Below are positions 34,921 through 43,209 of a stretch of DNA of 64,000 bases, piece by piece. Every line of letters begins with the position of its first letter. Position 1 is the first letter of the stretch. The notes beneath the pieces were generated by a model. That model ran no database searches. It was not told where the DNA came from and worked only from the letters and a program-made list of their open reading frames with translations. Location: assembly GCF_030546645.1 (NCBI RefSeq), contig NZ_JAUOTO010000007.1:1-64000 (forward strand). The letters are read 5' to 3'. The stretch comes from Flavitalea plasmicola. GTDB lineage: Bacteria > Bacteroidota > Bacteroidia > Chitinophagales > Chitinophagaceae. The position numbers were made by a program, and so were the translations under genes.

Positions 34921-34932
34921 GGCAAATTTGCC
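34921..34932. promoter_or_regulatory. Palindrome GGCAAATTTGCC upstream of the TonB receptor gene
   Basis: This perfect 12-bp palindrome lies 18 bases before the proposed TTG start of the receptor gene and about 120 bases before the divergent small gene. It could be an operator. No regulator is known for it here. Confidence 0.35.
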
Positions 34933-35053
34933 ACAGGCAGCCCGGCTCCGGCGACGACATCGGGAAAAAATACTTACGCAATAAGGAAACAACAGCCGAA
35001 TAGGCCCGGATTTTGCATGTCCAGGCAGAAGAAGTAAAAGACATTTTGTACAG

Positions 35054-35353
35054 ATGAAAATGGACGAGTTTAAGGCCACCCTGAACGGGCAACACCCGCC
35101 ACCCGGTGTCACTGCCAGCCTTGCGGCCATGTGGTACGACGCTAAGGGCGAATGGGAGCAGGCGCATACCATCGCACAAGACATCCCCACCAGCGAAGGA
35201 TCGCTGGTGCATGCTTACCTGCACAGGAAGGAAGGAGATAAGTGGAACGCCCAATATTGGTACAACCGGGCAGGGCAACCGATGCCCGGGCTTTCTTTGG
35301 AACAGGAATGGGAAGACATCGTACAGGGTTTTCTCAGCGGCAAACCCATGTAA
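35054..35353 (+). CDS. Small conserved hypothetical protein
   Basis: The product has 99 residues; ATG 35060 is an alternative start two codons downstream. It is soluble, Trp-rich and charged, with AAMWYDAKGEWEQAHTIAQD, HAYLHRKEGDKWNAQYWYNR and a C-terminal EWEDIVQGFLSGKPM. The helix-turn-helix hairpin character suggests a TPR/Sel1-like pair, but no family name is claimed. It is divergent from the TonB receptor gene and 50 bases before the glycosyltransferase gene. Confidence 0.8.
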   Translation: MKMDEFKATLNGQHPPPGVTASLAAMWYDAKGEWEQAHTIAQDIPTSEGSLVHAYLHRKEGDKWNAQYWYNRAGQPMPGLSLEQEWEDIVQGFLSGKPM

Positions 35354-35391
35354 ATAATTCGTTAATCAAGCATATCTATTCCCCTTATTAG

Positions 35392-35399
35392 TATATTTA
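35392..35399 (+). promoter_or_regulatory. -7-like box TATATTTA before the glycosyltransferase gene
   Basis: TATATTTA (seven of eight matches to TAnnTTTG) is followed by ATCT and the ATG at 35404. It would give a leaderless transcript. Confidence 0.35.
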
Positions 35400-35403
35400 A
35401 TCT

Positions 35404-36870
35404 ATGCTTCTCTCTTCCCGGCAAAGGTTTTCTGATAGTATTTTCTGGAAAGTTGTCATCCTGCTGCTCACAGGCTTACTGGCCTGGCAGTACTTTTACA
35501 ACAGGAGCCTTTGGCTGGACGAGGCCATGCTGTCACTGAATATCATTCAAAAGAATTATGGAGGACTGACTCACCCCCTGGATTATGTCCAGGTAGCTCC
35601 CATCCTTTTTCTGTGGATCGAAAAGCTTTTCACCTCCGTCCTGGGTAGTTCGGAAATGGCGCTTCGCCTCTTTCCGTTCCTTTGCAGCATCGCGTCGCTC
35701 ATCCTGGTGTATCATTGCACCAGCATCCTCACCAAGAACAGGTCCATTGCCTTGATGGCCGTCTGCCTGGTGGGCCTTGCCCCTCCCTTTATTTATTATG
35801 CCTCCGAGGTCAAGCAATATGCCACGGATGTCACCGTATTCCTTGCGATCTATTTTGTCACATTTTCCGAAAATGATTTTGTTCGGCGGCGCAGGTGGGT
35901 CCTGCTCTCCCTCACCGGCGCTATTGCCATATTCATATCAAATGCCTCCGTCATACCGCTGTGCACCGTCGGGATCTGGTGGTTCGTCCGGGCAGTGCGT
36001 CACCCGCAGGACAGACTACCGGTGATGATAGCCCTGGGGATCTGGGCCATCTGCTTTGGGATCAATTTCCGGCTGTTCATCTGGCATCATCCCTCCGAAG
36101 CGATCATGAAATCCTACTGGAAGGACGCCTTTATGCCCCTGGGACACCCGGGCGCCACGGCAAAATGGCTGATGAACAGGGCCTTTCACTTATTTGACGA
36201 GCTGCTGCCCAGTCTGGGGATGGCTAAATTCTATATCCTTACTTTCTGTCTTTACGCCGCCGGCCTGGCCCATCTCCTGCTCACGAAAAGATACCTGCTC
36301 GTATATCTGCTGACCGCGCCGATCCTGATACACCTGGTCTTAGCCGCCCTGAAGATGTATCCTTTCGATGGGCGGCTCACGCTTTACCAGCTGCCCCTGT
36401 ATTGCATCGTGCTTGCCCATGGGATCTATCAGCTGGCCATCCTCATAGGCAAAAAGCCGCCGTTCACCATGCTCCTCTGTGTCCTGGGCGTCCTCCTTTT
36501 TGCGGGGAAAGGAGTGCGGTCCGTTCCAAAACCCGTCGAAGAGATGCGGCCGCTGCTCGCCCGCCTGAACGCAGACATCAAGCCCAATGAATCCGTCTTC
36601 ATCTATAACTACAGCAGACCGGCCTTTACATATTATTATGAGACAGGCAGAGTGCAGGTAGGAAATGCGCCCCTGTACGTCGGTCAGCCGCAAACCATCG
36701 ACCTGCAACAGGTGAAAGGACATGTCTGGCTCCTGTTCTCTCATGTCCATCCCAGCGATGGCAGCCGGGGAGAAGAACGCATTATGGTAAAACACCTGCT
36801 CAAAAGGGGCCGGCAGCTGCAGGAATTCGAGCGCACAGGTTGTTCTCTCTACCTGATGGATCTCTGGTAG
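35404..36870 (+). CDS. GT-C (ArnT/PMT-like) membrane glycosyltransferase
   Basis: The product has 488 residues with about ten to eleven membrane helices. The first periplasmic loop has SLWLDEAMLSLN, whose Asp-Glu is the catalytic pair of GT-C enzymes (GT39/GT83). YASEVKQYATDVTVFL matches the second conserved loop. After the last helix there is a soluble C-terminal domain (about 375-488). Such enzymes move sugars from polyprenyl-phosphate donors to lipid or protein outside the inner membrane. Donor and acceptor are unknown. The Lgt-like gene starts 66 bases downstream on the same strand, so a shared transcript is possible. Confidence 0.88.
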   Translation: MLLSSRQRFSDSIFWKVVILLLTGLLAWQYFYNRSLWLDEAMLSLNIIQKNYGGLTHPLDYVQVAPILFLWIEKLFTSVLGSSEMALRLFPFLCSIASLILVYHCTSILTKNRSIALMAVCLVGLAPPFIYYASEVKQYATDVTVFLAIYFVTFSENDFVRRRRWVLLSLTGAIAIFISNASVIPLCTVGIWWFVRAVRHPQDRLPVMIALGIWAICFGINFRLFIWHHPSEAIMKSYWKDAFMPLGHPGATAKWLMNRAFHLFDELLPSLGMAKFYILTFCLYAAGLAHLLLTKRYLLVYLLTAPILIHLVLAALKMYPFDGRLTLYQLPLYCIVLAHGIYQLAILIGKKPPFTMLLCVLGVLLFAGKGVRSVPKPVEEMRPLLARLNADIKPNESVFIYNYSRPAFTYYYETGRVQVGNAPLYVGQPQTIDLQQVKGHVWLLFSHVHPSDGSRGEERIMVKHLLKRGRQLQEFERTGCSLYLMDLW

Positions 36871-36936
36871 CCCTGACCGCAGGCCCTGCGTCGTTCTCCG
36901 GAAATAAATTATCTTAGCGGAGACTATGCGCCGCAT

Positions 36937-37692
36937 TTGACATTTCCCTACACCATACCTATCGGTCATGCCCGGGTCCCCCTGCATTCCCTGCTGGAAC
37001 CCCTGGCATTTTTCACCGGCTTCCGTTACTTTTTGTACCTCCGGGCGCGCAAGGGCGACCCGATCACCACGTCCAATCGCACCAGCATATTCATAGGCGC
37101 TATTTTCGGCGCATTAATAGGCAGCCGCCTGGTAGGAGGCCTGGAAAACCCGCCGGCCATGCGCCATGCCGGGAACATATTGCTTTATTTCTATGAGAAC
37201 AAGACTGTGCTGGGCGGCTTTCTCGGTGGTCTATGGGGCGTGGAGCTGGCAAAAAAGTTCATCGGTGAAAAACAGGCTTCCGGCGACCTTTTTGTATATC
37301 CTATCCTGCTGGCCCTGACCATTGGCCGCATCGGCTGTTTCAGCATGGGCGTATATGAAGAGACCTATGGCACGCCTACTTCCCTGCCCTGGGGCATGGA
37401 CCTGGGCGATGGAATTCGCCGGCATCCCGTGGCGTTGTATGAAATAGTGTTCCTCGCCTTACTATGGATGACCATAAAAAAGATCGATCCCCTGCTGGCC
37501 ACCGAACAAGGCGCACGCTTCAAGGTCTTTCTCATCGCTTACTGTGCATTTCGCCTGCTGCTGGATTTTATCAAACCGCATTATACTTTTCCCTTCGGGC
37601 TTTCCACGATACAATTGACTGCCATGGCGGGCCTGATCTATTATTACCCTCATATCATTCGTTATGCCCGAAAGACCTTACACCTATTATGA
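36937..37692 (+). CDS. Lgt-like (prolipoprotein diacylglyceryl transferase family) protein
   Basis: The product has 251 residues; the start is TTG 36937 since the nearby ATG (36926) is out of frame. It has about seven helices. Family features are PIGHARVPLHSLLEPLAFFTGF at the start, the loop VLGGFLGGLWG and the signature region IGRIGCFSMGVYEETYGTPTSLPWG. True Lgt has His-Gly-Gly in the first loop and Arg-x-Gly-Asn in the second. Here the His is replaced (LGG) and the Asn is Cys, while Arg is kept. It is probably a paralogue with a changed reaction. It overlaps the radical SAM gene by 29 bases, so the two are coupled. Confidence 0.8.
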   Translation: MTFPYTIPIGHARVPLHSLLEPLAFFTGFRYFLYLRARKGDPITTSNRTSIFIGAIFGALIGSRLVGGLENPPAMRHAGNILLYFYENKTVLGGFLGGLWGVELAKKFIGEKQASGDLFVYPILLALTIGRIGCFSMGVYEETYGTPTSLPWGMDLGDGIRRHPVALYEIVFLALLWMTIKKIDPLLATEQGARFKVFLIAYCAFRLLLDFIKPHYTFPFGLSTIQLTAMAGLIYYYPHIIRYARKTLHLL

Positions 37693-39070
37693 TTTTACGG
37701 TGAGCATCTGCCCCGAATGCCTGCGCCGCGTGGACGCCAAGATCGTCTTCGAAGAGGGCAAAGTTTACATGATGAAGCATTGCCCCCATCATTGCTCTTT
37801 CAAAGTCCTGATCGCTTCGGATATAGCGTACTATAAGAACATCCGCAATTACAACAAGCCCTCCGAGACGCCGCTCCGCTTCAACACGCCCACGGTCTAT
37901 GGCTGCCCCTATGACTGCGGGCTTTGTCATGATCACGAGCAGCACAGCTGTCTCACCGTAGTGGAGATCACCGACCGCTGTAATCTCACCTGTCCCACCT
38001 GCTATGCCATGAGCAGCCCCCATTATGGCCGGCATCGCACCATAGCCGAAGTGGAAGAAATGCTGGACATCATTGTCGCCAATGAAGGCCGGCCTGACGT
38101 GGTACAGATCAGCGGGGGCGAACCCACCCTGCATCCCGATTTCTTCGCCATCCTGGACATCGCCCGTAAAAAGCCTATCCGCCACCTCATGGTCAATACC
38201 AACGGCATCAGGATCGCTAAGGACAAAGCATTTGCGCAACAGCTGGCGGCCTACATGCCCGACTTTGAGATCTATCTGCAATTCGACTCCTTCAAGCCGG
38301 AAGCATTGCAGCAGCTGAGAGGCAAAGACCTTACCGACATCCGCCTGAAAGCCCTGGAGCACCTGAACGAGCTGAACCTCTCCACCACCCTCGTGGTCAC
38401 TCTGCAGCAGGGCGTCAATGACGACGAGATCGGCAAGATCATCGAATTCGGCCTTCAACAACGCTGCGTCAGGGGCGTCACGCTCCAGCCTACCCAGGCG
38501 GCGGGACGGATGGAAAACTTCGATCCCGCAAAGGATAGGATCACCATGACGGATGTACGCACGAAGATCCTGGAGCAAACCAGCCTCTTCCAGCCCAACG
38601 ATCTGATCCCCGTCCCCTGCAATCCCGATGCCCTCGTCATGGGATACGCCTTGAAGCTGGCCGGCCAGGCCTTCCCTCTCACCCGTTATATCGACCCGGC
38701 CCACCTGCTGGACAACAGCCGCAATACCATCGTGTATGAACAGGACACCGAGCTGCACAAACACCTGATCAACATCTTCAGCACCGGCATTTCCGTCGAC
38801 AGGGTAGAGGACAACATGAAACAATTGCTCTGCTGCCTCCCTTTCGTGGAAGCCCCGGGCCTGGGATATGACAATTTATTTCGTATCATTATCATGCGGT
38901 TCATCGACGCCTGGGATTTCGACGTACGCGCCATTAAGAAGAGCTGCGTGCACATCGTGCATAAGGATGGGCGGATCATTCCCTTCGAGACGATGAATAT
39001 GTTCTACCGGGATGAAAAGGAGGAATACCTTAAACAATTGCAACGAGAAAGAAAAAATGCGATGGTATGA
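37664..39070 (+). CDS. Radical SAM enzyme of the Tes/MJ0619 type
   Basis: The product has 468 residues. The N terminus has Cys pairs CPEC (16-19) and CPHHC (40-44), a CPYDCGLC cluster (81-88) and Cys96. The radical SAM motif CNLTCPTC (106-113) follows. ISGGEPTLHPDFF and MVNTNGIRIA are SAM-domain motifs. Extra Cys sites late in the chain (VPCNPD, LLCCLPF) may bind more clusters. This Cys layout is that of the MJ0619 group, whose archaeal member Tes couples lipid tails into tetraethers; bacterial relatives have been linked to membrane-spanning lipids. Coupling to an Lgt-like gene supports a lipid substrate. Substrate and reaction remain inference. Confidence 0.88.
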   Translation: MPERPYTYYDFTVSICPECLRRVDAKIVFEEGKVYMMKHCPHHCSFKVLIASDIAYYKNIRNYNKPSETPLRFNTPTVYGCPYDCGLCHDHEQHSCLTVVEITDRCNLTCPTCYAMSSPHYGRHRTIAEVEEMLDIIVANEGRPDVVQISGGEPTLHPDFFAILDIARKKPIRHLMVNTNGIRIAKDKAFAQQLAAYMPDFEIYLQFDSFKPEALQQLRGKDLTDIRLKALEHLNELNLSTTLVVTLQQGVNDDEIGKIIEFGLQQRCVRGVTLQPTQAAGRMENFDPAKDRITMTDVRTKILEQTSLFQPNDLIPVPCNPDALVMGYALKLAGQAFPLTRYIDPAHLLDNSRNTIVYEQDTELHKHLINIFSTGISVDRVEDNMKQLLCCLPFVEAPGLGYDNLFRIIIMRFIDAWDFDVRAIKKSCVHIVHKDGRIIPFETMNMFYRDEKEEYLKQLQRERKNAMV

Positions 39071-39330
39071 AAAAACACTTTCAGATATCCCTGATCATTA
39101 TGGCCATTGCCTTCCTCATCGCCATCTTCGCCGCTCTCAAGGCCGGCATGGAAGGATTCGTCATTGCCTTTGGCAGCATCTGTTGCCTCGGCGGCCTGGG
39201 TTGCCTGGTCGCGGGACTTTTCCTGATGATTGACAAGAAAAGCAGGGAGGACGGGCAAGCTGTACTCTTAAGCGCCGGCATCACCCTCCTCATCGGCACA
39301 GGCGTCTGCAGCACCTTATTAATGGGCTAA
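39067..39330 (+). CDS. Small membrane protein, unknown
   Basis: The product has 87 residues. The start overlaps the radical SAM stop by four bases (ATGA). Three hydrophobic stretches are seen: ISLIIMAIAFLIAIFAAL, FVIAFGSICCLGGLGCLVAGL and LLSAGITLLIGTGVCSTLL, with a short charged loop DKKSREDGQ. It contains three Cys in or near the helices. It may anchor or assist the radical SAM enzyme. No family is recognised. Its end overlaps the convergent M23 peptidase gene by four bases. Confidence 0.75.
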   Translation: MKKHFQISLIIMAIAFLIAIFAALKAGMEGFVIAFGSICCLGGLGCLVAGLFLMIDKKSREDGQAVLLSAGITLLIGTGVCSTLLMG

Positions 39331-40031
39331 GTAATATACCGCATCATCCCCAGCACCAGATCCGGGTCCGGGCAATTCGCCAGCCATTTATCCTTTTCGG
39401 AAAATTTACAAACCCCCGGGTAGTCCCCCTTCCACCCCTCCATATCCACGATCAGCTGAAAATGCAGATGTGGCGGCCAGTTGCCGTTCTCAAAGCGCAT
39501 CCCGAATTCCGCGATCACCTCCCCCTTGCTGATAGACTGGCCTTCATGCCGGTTCTTAAGGGAATTCAGGCTCAGGTGACCATATAAGATCTGAAAACCC
39601 ATCCCATCCAGGTGATGCGTCAGGATCAGCGTAGCGCCATAATCACTGTCGTTGTTGTTGAAGGCGAAGCTGTGGACGATGCCGTCCAGCGGCGCCATCA
39701 CCGCCGTCCCCGCAGGACCCCAGACATCGATACCCAGGTGCAGCCGGCGGGGCTCCTCTCCCGCATCAAAATGCCGGCTCCGTGCATACAGCGTGCGATG
39801 TTCCCCATAGCCGCCGATGCCATATCGCGCCCCATGCTGCCGTAATGTCTCGTTGATATAGCCCGCAAAACTTTCCGTATCGGCTATCTGCTCAGGCCGG
39901 AGCTCCTTATTATTTTCCGTGAAATCAAACGGATACAGCCGGTCCCGGTTGGGATCGAAAGGCACCACAGGATGAAAGTCCATTGTATGCGCCCCTAATA
40001 TATTTCGTATAGCCTGTTGCTCCAGGTTCAT
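39327..40031 (-). CDS. M23-family metallopeptidase
   Basis: The product has 234 residues. The peptidase core has HLGIDVWGPAGTAVMAPLDGIV (first zinc His and Asp), ATLILTHHLDG, YGHLSLNSL and WPPHLHFQL (HxH). The family cuts peptidoglycan cross-bridges, or acts as an inactive regulator. The zinc ligands appear intact. No signal peptide is visible at the N terminus (MNLEQQAIRNILG), which is odd for an envelope enzyme and may mean a cytosolic or unusual location. It is three bases downstream of the S41 protease gene, same strand. Confidence 0.88.
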   Translation of the reverse strand: MNLEQQAIRNILGAHTMDFHPVVPFDPNRDRLYPFDFTENNKELRPEQIADTESFAGYINETLRQHGARYGIGGYGEHRTLYARSRHFDAGEEPRRLHLGIDVWGPAGTAVMAPLDGIVHSFAFNNNDSDYGATLILTHHLDGMGFQILYGHLSLNSLKNRHEGQSISKGEVIAEFGMRFENGNWPPHLHFQLIVDMEGWKGDYPGVCKFSEKDKWLANCPDPDLVLGMMRYIT

Positions 40032-40034
40032 GCT

Positions 40035-43000
40035 TTATTTCTTTACCTCCGACAGTACCTCCTCCACCGCCTTGTCCACCTGCGGATCCCTCCCATTTAT
40101 TTTATCCTCGAACGTATTGATCACTTTGATGTCCGGCGCCACTCCCGCGGCCTCGATGTCCTTCCCGTCCAGCGTATAACATCCCCATGAAGGCAGCCGG
40201 ACAAAGGAGCCATCTACCAAGCCCGCGCCACTCGTGAAAATGATCCAATGATACGTCTCATTACCAATGATCTTACCCAGCTTCAGGGCCTTGAACCCCT
40301 GCGCCGTCATTTCCGCGTCGCTGAGCGACTGTTCATTTATCAGCAGGACGATCGGCTTGTCGGCAGGCGTAAAATTTCCCTGTGTCGTCAGCTGCCCACC
40401 CCTGTATTTCCATTGCAGGTACGAGCGCTGGCTGAGGAATTTCAGCACTTCGTCATGTACGTTCCCTCCGGTATTATATCGTAGATCAAGGATCAGGCCA
40501 TCCTTGCCGTTGAGCTCCTGCGTCATGTCCACAATGAAATGTTCCAGCTCCTGTGTGCCCATGTTCTTCATACAGGTGTAAGCGATCCGGCCTTTGCTTT
40601 TTTCTGTCACCCGGCGGCGGTTGTCATCGATCCATGCATCGTACACATTATCAGCCAGTGATGATTGCGGATGGAGCTCCACCTCGAAGGGCTGCCCCTT
40701 CCGGAGGAACGTGAGCTTCACCTCCCTGTCCAGGGAGGGATGGGTGAAATAATAGCTGCGGTCCGTCTGCTTGTCGACAGCGATGCCATCCACTTTCACC
40801 AGCTCATCCCCCGGCAGGATGCCGGCCTCTTTTACATCGGCGGCTGAACGGGCGACAATGCTTTTCACCTTATAGGGATCGTCGTCCGCGAAAAGAATGC
40901 CCGTCTCCATCGTGCTGGCGGCATATTGCACCTCTTCTTCGTCACCGAACGAGCTAAAGCCCTGGTGGGAAGAGTTCAGCTCGCCCAACAGGTCGTTCAG
41001 CAGCACCCGCAGGTCCTGCCGGCTGTTGAGATAAGGTAAAAAAGTACTGTAATGATCCCGGGCAGCCTTCCAGTCCAGGCCGTGGAAATGCTCGTCGTAA
41101 TAGTTTTCCTCCACCCTGGCCCATGCCTCCTGGAACACCTGGGTGAATTCGCCGGAAAGGCTTTTCCTGAATGGGAAGCTCAGCGCCAGGGCATCCAGCT
41201 TATTCTGATCCAGGTTCAACTTATATACGGTGCCATTCACCAGGACATAGTATTTGTCCCCGGCGACCGATATATTGATGTTCCCTCCTTCGGCGCCCGT
41301 GATCTTTTCCGTCTTATTTTGTTCGAAAGGTTCTATGACTGTCTTCCAGAGCGTCATTTTTCCCTGATCCTGGTTGCTGAAGAAAAGCACGTTCGTCTTT
41401 TCGCCCTTCTGGATAAGGTCCACCAGGTATTGGTCTCCAAAGGAGGGACCTACCTGCTCGATCCTTTCCATGATCCGGGCTGCGTCGATGACAACAGACA
41501 CAAGCGAATCCTTTTTGGTGCTGTCCTTTATCTGTGTTTTGAACAGCTCATCATACTTATCCGCCCGGAAAGGCTGGCCGAATTTCTCCAGCGGCAGCCG
41601 GTACACCTTCGGATCCCGCAGGCCGAAAGGATAGGCAGGCCGCAGCCGGGCCGAAGTAAAATAAAGGTATTTGCCGTCCGGCGACCAGGTGGGATCGGCC
41701 TCCGACACGCCCGTATTGGTCAGGTTAACAGATGCGCCCTTCACAATATCATACACAAAAATATCCTGTTCAAAATTCCGGTGCGCCGTATAGCAGATAT
41801 ACCGCCCGTCGGGAGAGAATCCCGGATCAGAGGTCTGAAAGGCCCAGATCTCGTCCCTGGCGATCGTCTTGCTCTCAAATGTCTTAAGGTCCATCAGCCG
41901 CACTTCATCGCGGCCGCTGAGATAGGCGCCTTTTGTCTTTGTTTTGTTGAATGCCATCCCCCGGTTGCTGCGCGTGTCGCTGGTCAGCTGTTTCAAAGGT
42001 GCGCTGCCATCTGCGGCAATGGTGTACCAGTTGAGATAGCCGCCGGTCGTCTGGTTGAATAAAAGCGTCCTGTTATCGGCAAGCCATTTCACTTCCCAGA
42101 CCCTTTCAGCCGAGCCCCGCTCTATTTTCCGGATGAATTTACCTTCCGCATCGCTGACGAATAATTCGCCCCTGGAGACTACCGCCAGCTTTTTGCCGTC
42201 GGGGGAAAGGTCCAATGCGCTGATCTTACCCTTGATATCGAACTCTTTTTCCTTCGGCAGCACATAATTACGGGCAAGGGTAATATCCAGCTTACGCGCG
42301 CTGCCCGCCCCGATATCGTATAGGTAAAGCTGGTAGTCTTTTTCAAAGACGACTTCCCCGCCCCCGGCGTTCACGATGGCATTTTTAATGGAAGACCTGA
42401 AGCTGGTCAATGCCGTCTTTTTACCTTCTTTGAAAGTATACAGGTTATACTCGCCGTTGCCTTCGTCGGAGATGAAATATATATTCCCCTTCCTGTCCAG
42501 CGTGGCGCCAAAATCCTTGCCCGCATAGTCGGTGTACCGTTTGTAGGCATGTGCCCTGGGATTGTAGGATTGGATATCCGGGTTAAAAGGTCCTTTATAG
42601 TGTTTGCGCTGCACCTGGTTGCTGCTCTCCCACGTGTCGTTGAAAAAGATCTCCCCCGAAGAAGGATGCTCGAAGAGATTGTGATCATACAGGAAGAAGT
42701 AGTCACCGAAGACACGCGCCGGCGTACCGCCGTCTATGCTGACCTTGAACCCCGACTGCCGGCCCATGCGGTCGGAAGTAAAATAGATCCACCGGGAATC
42801 CCAGCTCCAGGAATTGACGACATCGCCGGAGCTATGCCAGGTGAGCTGCCGGATCTCGCCGCCGCCCGAAGGCATGATATATACATCGGCGTTGCCATTC
42901 TGCCTGCCAGTGAAAGCTATCCATTTTCCGTCGGGGGAACAGCGGGGATTGGTCTCGTACCCCGGCATGGCAGTAAGTCGTACAGCCTGCCCGCCTTTTG

Positions 43001-43151
43001 TGTCGGCCCGCCACAGATCACCTTCAAAACTGAATACGACAGTGGCGCCGTCCGGGCTCAAACAGGGGTTGGAAAGAAAATAAGGACCTTTCTCCTGAGA
43101 ATAGGTATGTAAACCCAACAGCAACAGTGAAAGAAAGCATGTAAAGCGCAT
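40035..43151 (-). CDS. Tricorn-like S41 protease with beta-propeller
   Basis: The product has 1038 residues from ATG 43151, which opens a signal peptide MRFTCFLSLLLLGLHTYSQ. The N-terminal two-thirds holds TolB/WD40-like propeller blades (NPCLSPDGATVVFSFEGDLW, NPRCSPDGKWIAFTGRQNG, DPTWSPDGKYLYFTSARLR). A tricorn C1-like helical part, a PDZ domain (GILPGDELVKVDGIAV) and the S41 catalytic core with nucleophile Ser in INEQSLSDAEMTAQG follow. This is the tricorn protease layout, exported rather than cytosolic. It probably degrades peptides in the periplasm or outside. An inverted repeat lies directly upstream (43155-43182). The kinase gene upstream is on the same strand. Confidence 0.93.
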   Translation of the reverse strand: MRFTCFLSLLLLGLHTYSQEKGPYFLSNPCLSPDGATVVFSFEGDLWRADTKGGQAVRLTAMPGYETNPRCSPDGKWIAFTGRQNGNADVYIMPSGGGEIRQLTWHSSGDVVNSWSWDSRWIYFTSDRMGRQSGFKVSIDGGTPARVFGDYFFLYDHNLFEHPSSGEIFFNDTWESSNQVQRKHYKGPFNPDIQSYNPRAHAYKRYTDYAGKDFGATLDRKGNIYFISDEGNGEYNLYTFKEGKKTALTSFRSSIKNAIVNAGGGEVVFEKDYQLYLYDIGAGSARKLDITLARNYVLPKEKEFDIKGKISALDLSPDGKKLAVVSRGELFVSDAEGKFIRKIERGSAERVWEVKWLADNRTLLFNQTTGGYLNWYTIAADGSAPLKQLTSDTRSNRGMAFNKTKTKGAYLSGRDEVRLMDLKTFESKTIARDEIWAFQTSDPGFSPDGRYICYTAHRNFEQDIFVYDIVKGASVNLTNTGVSEADPTWSPDGKYLYFTSARLRPAYPFGLRDPKVYRLPLEKFGQPFRADKYDELFKTQIKDSTKKDSLVSVVIDAARIMERIEQVGPSFGDQYLVDLIQKGEKTNVLFFSNQDQGKMTLWKTVIEPFEQNKTEKITGAEGGNINISVAGDKYYVLVNGTVYKLNLDQNKLDALALSFPFRKSLSGEFTQVFQEAWARVEENYYDEHFHGLDWKAARDHYSTFLPYLNSRQDLRVLLNDLLGELNSSHQGFSSFGDEEEVQYAASTMETGILFADDDPYKVKSIVARSAADVKEAGILPGDELVKVDGIAVDKQTDRSYYFTHPSLDREVKLTFLRKGQPFEVELHPQSSLADNVYDAWIDDNRRRVTEKSKGRIAYTCMKNMGTQELEHFIVDMTQELNGKDGLILDLRYNTGGNVHDEVLKFLSQRSYLQWKYRGGQLTTQGNFTPADKPIVLLINEQSLSDAEMTAQGFKALKLGKIIGNETYHWIIFTSGAGLVDGSFVRLPSWGCYTLDGKDIEAAGVAPDIKVINTFEDKINGRDPQVDKAVEEVLSEVKK

Positions 43152-43154
43152 GGT

Positions 43155-43182
43155 GTACCTTGTTTTGGTAATTTCAAGGTAC
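43155..43182. promoter_or_regulatory. Inverted repeat GTACCTTG-N12-CAAGGTAC before the S41 protease
   Basis: This perfect 8-bp inverted repeat with a 12-base spacer ends four bases before the protease start. It lies between the kinase stop and the protease ATG. It could be an operator or an mRNA hairpin covering the translation start. Confidence 0.5.
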
Positions 43183-43209
43183 GATGGATGCCCTTGATTA
43201 CCAAACCGC

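Noticed and set aside
34904-35278. N-terminal extension of the TonB receptor frame
   Set aside because: It is not protein-like and precedes a signal peptide that starts at the TTG codon; it also overlaps the divergent small gene.
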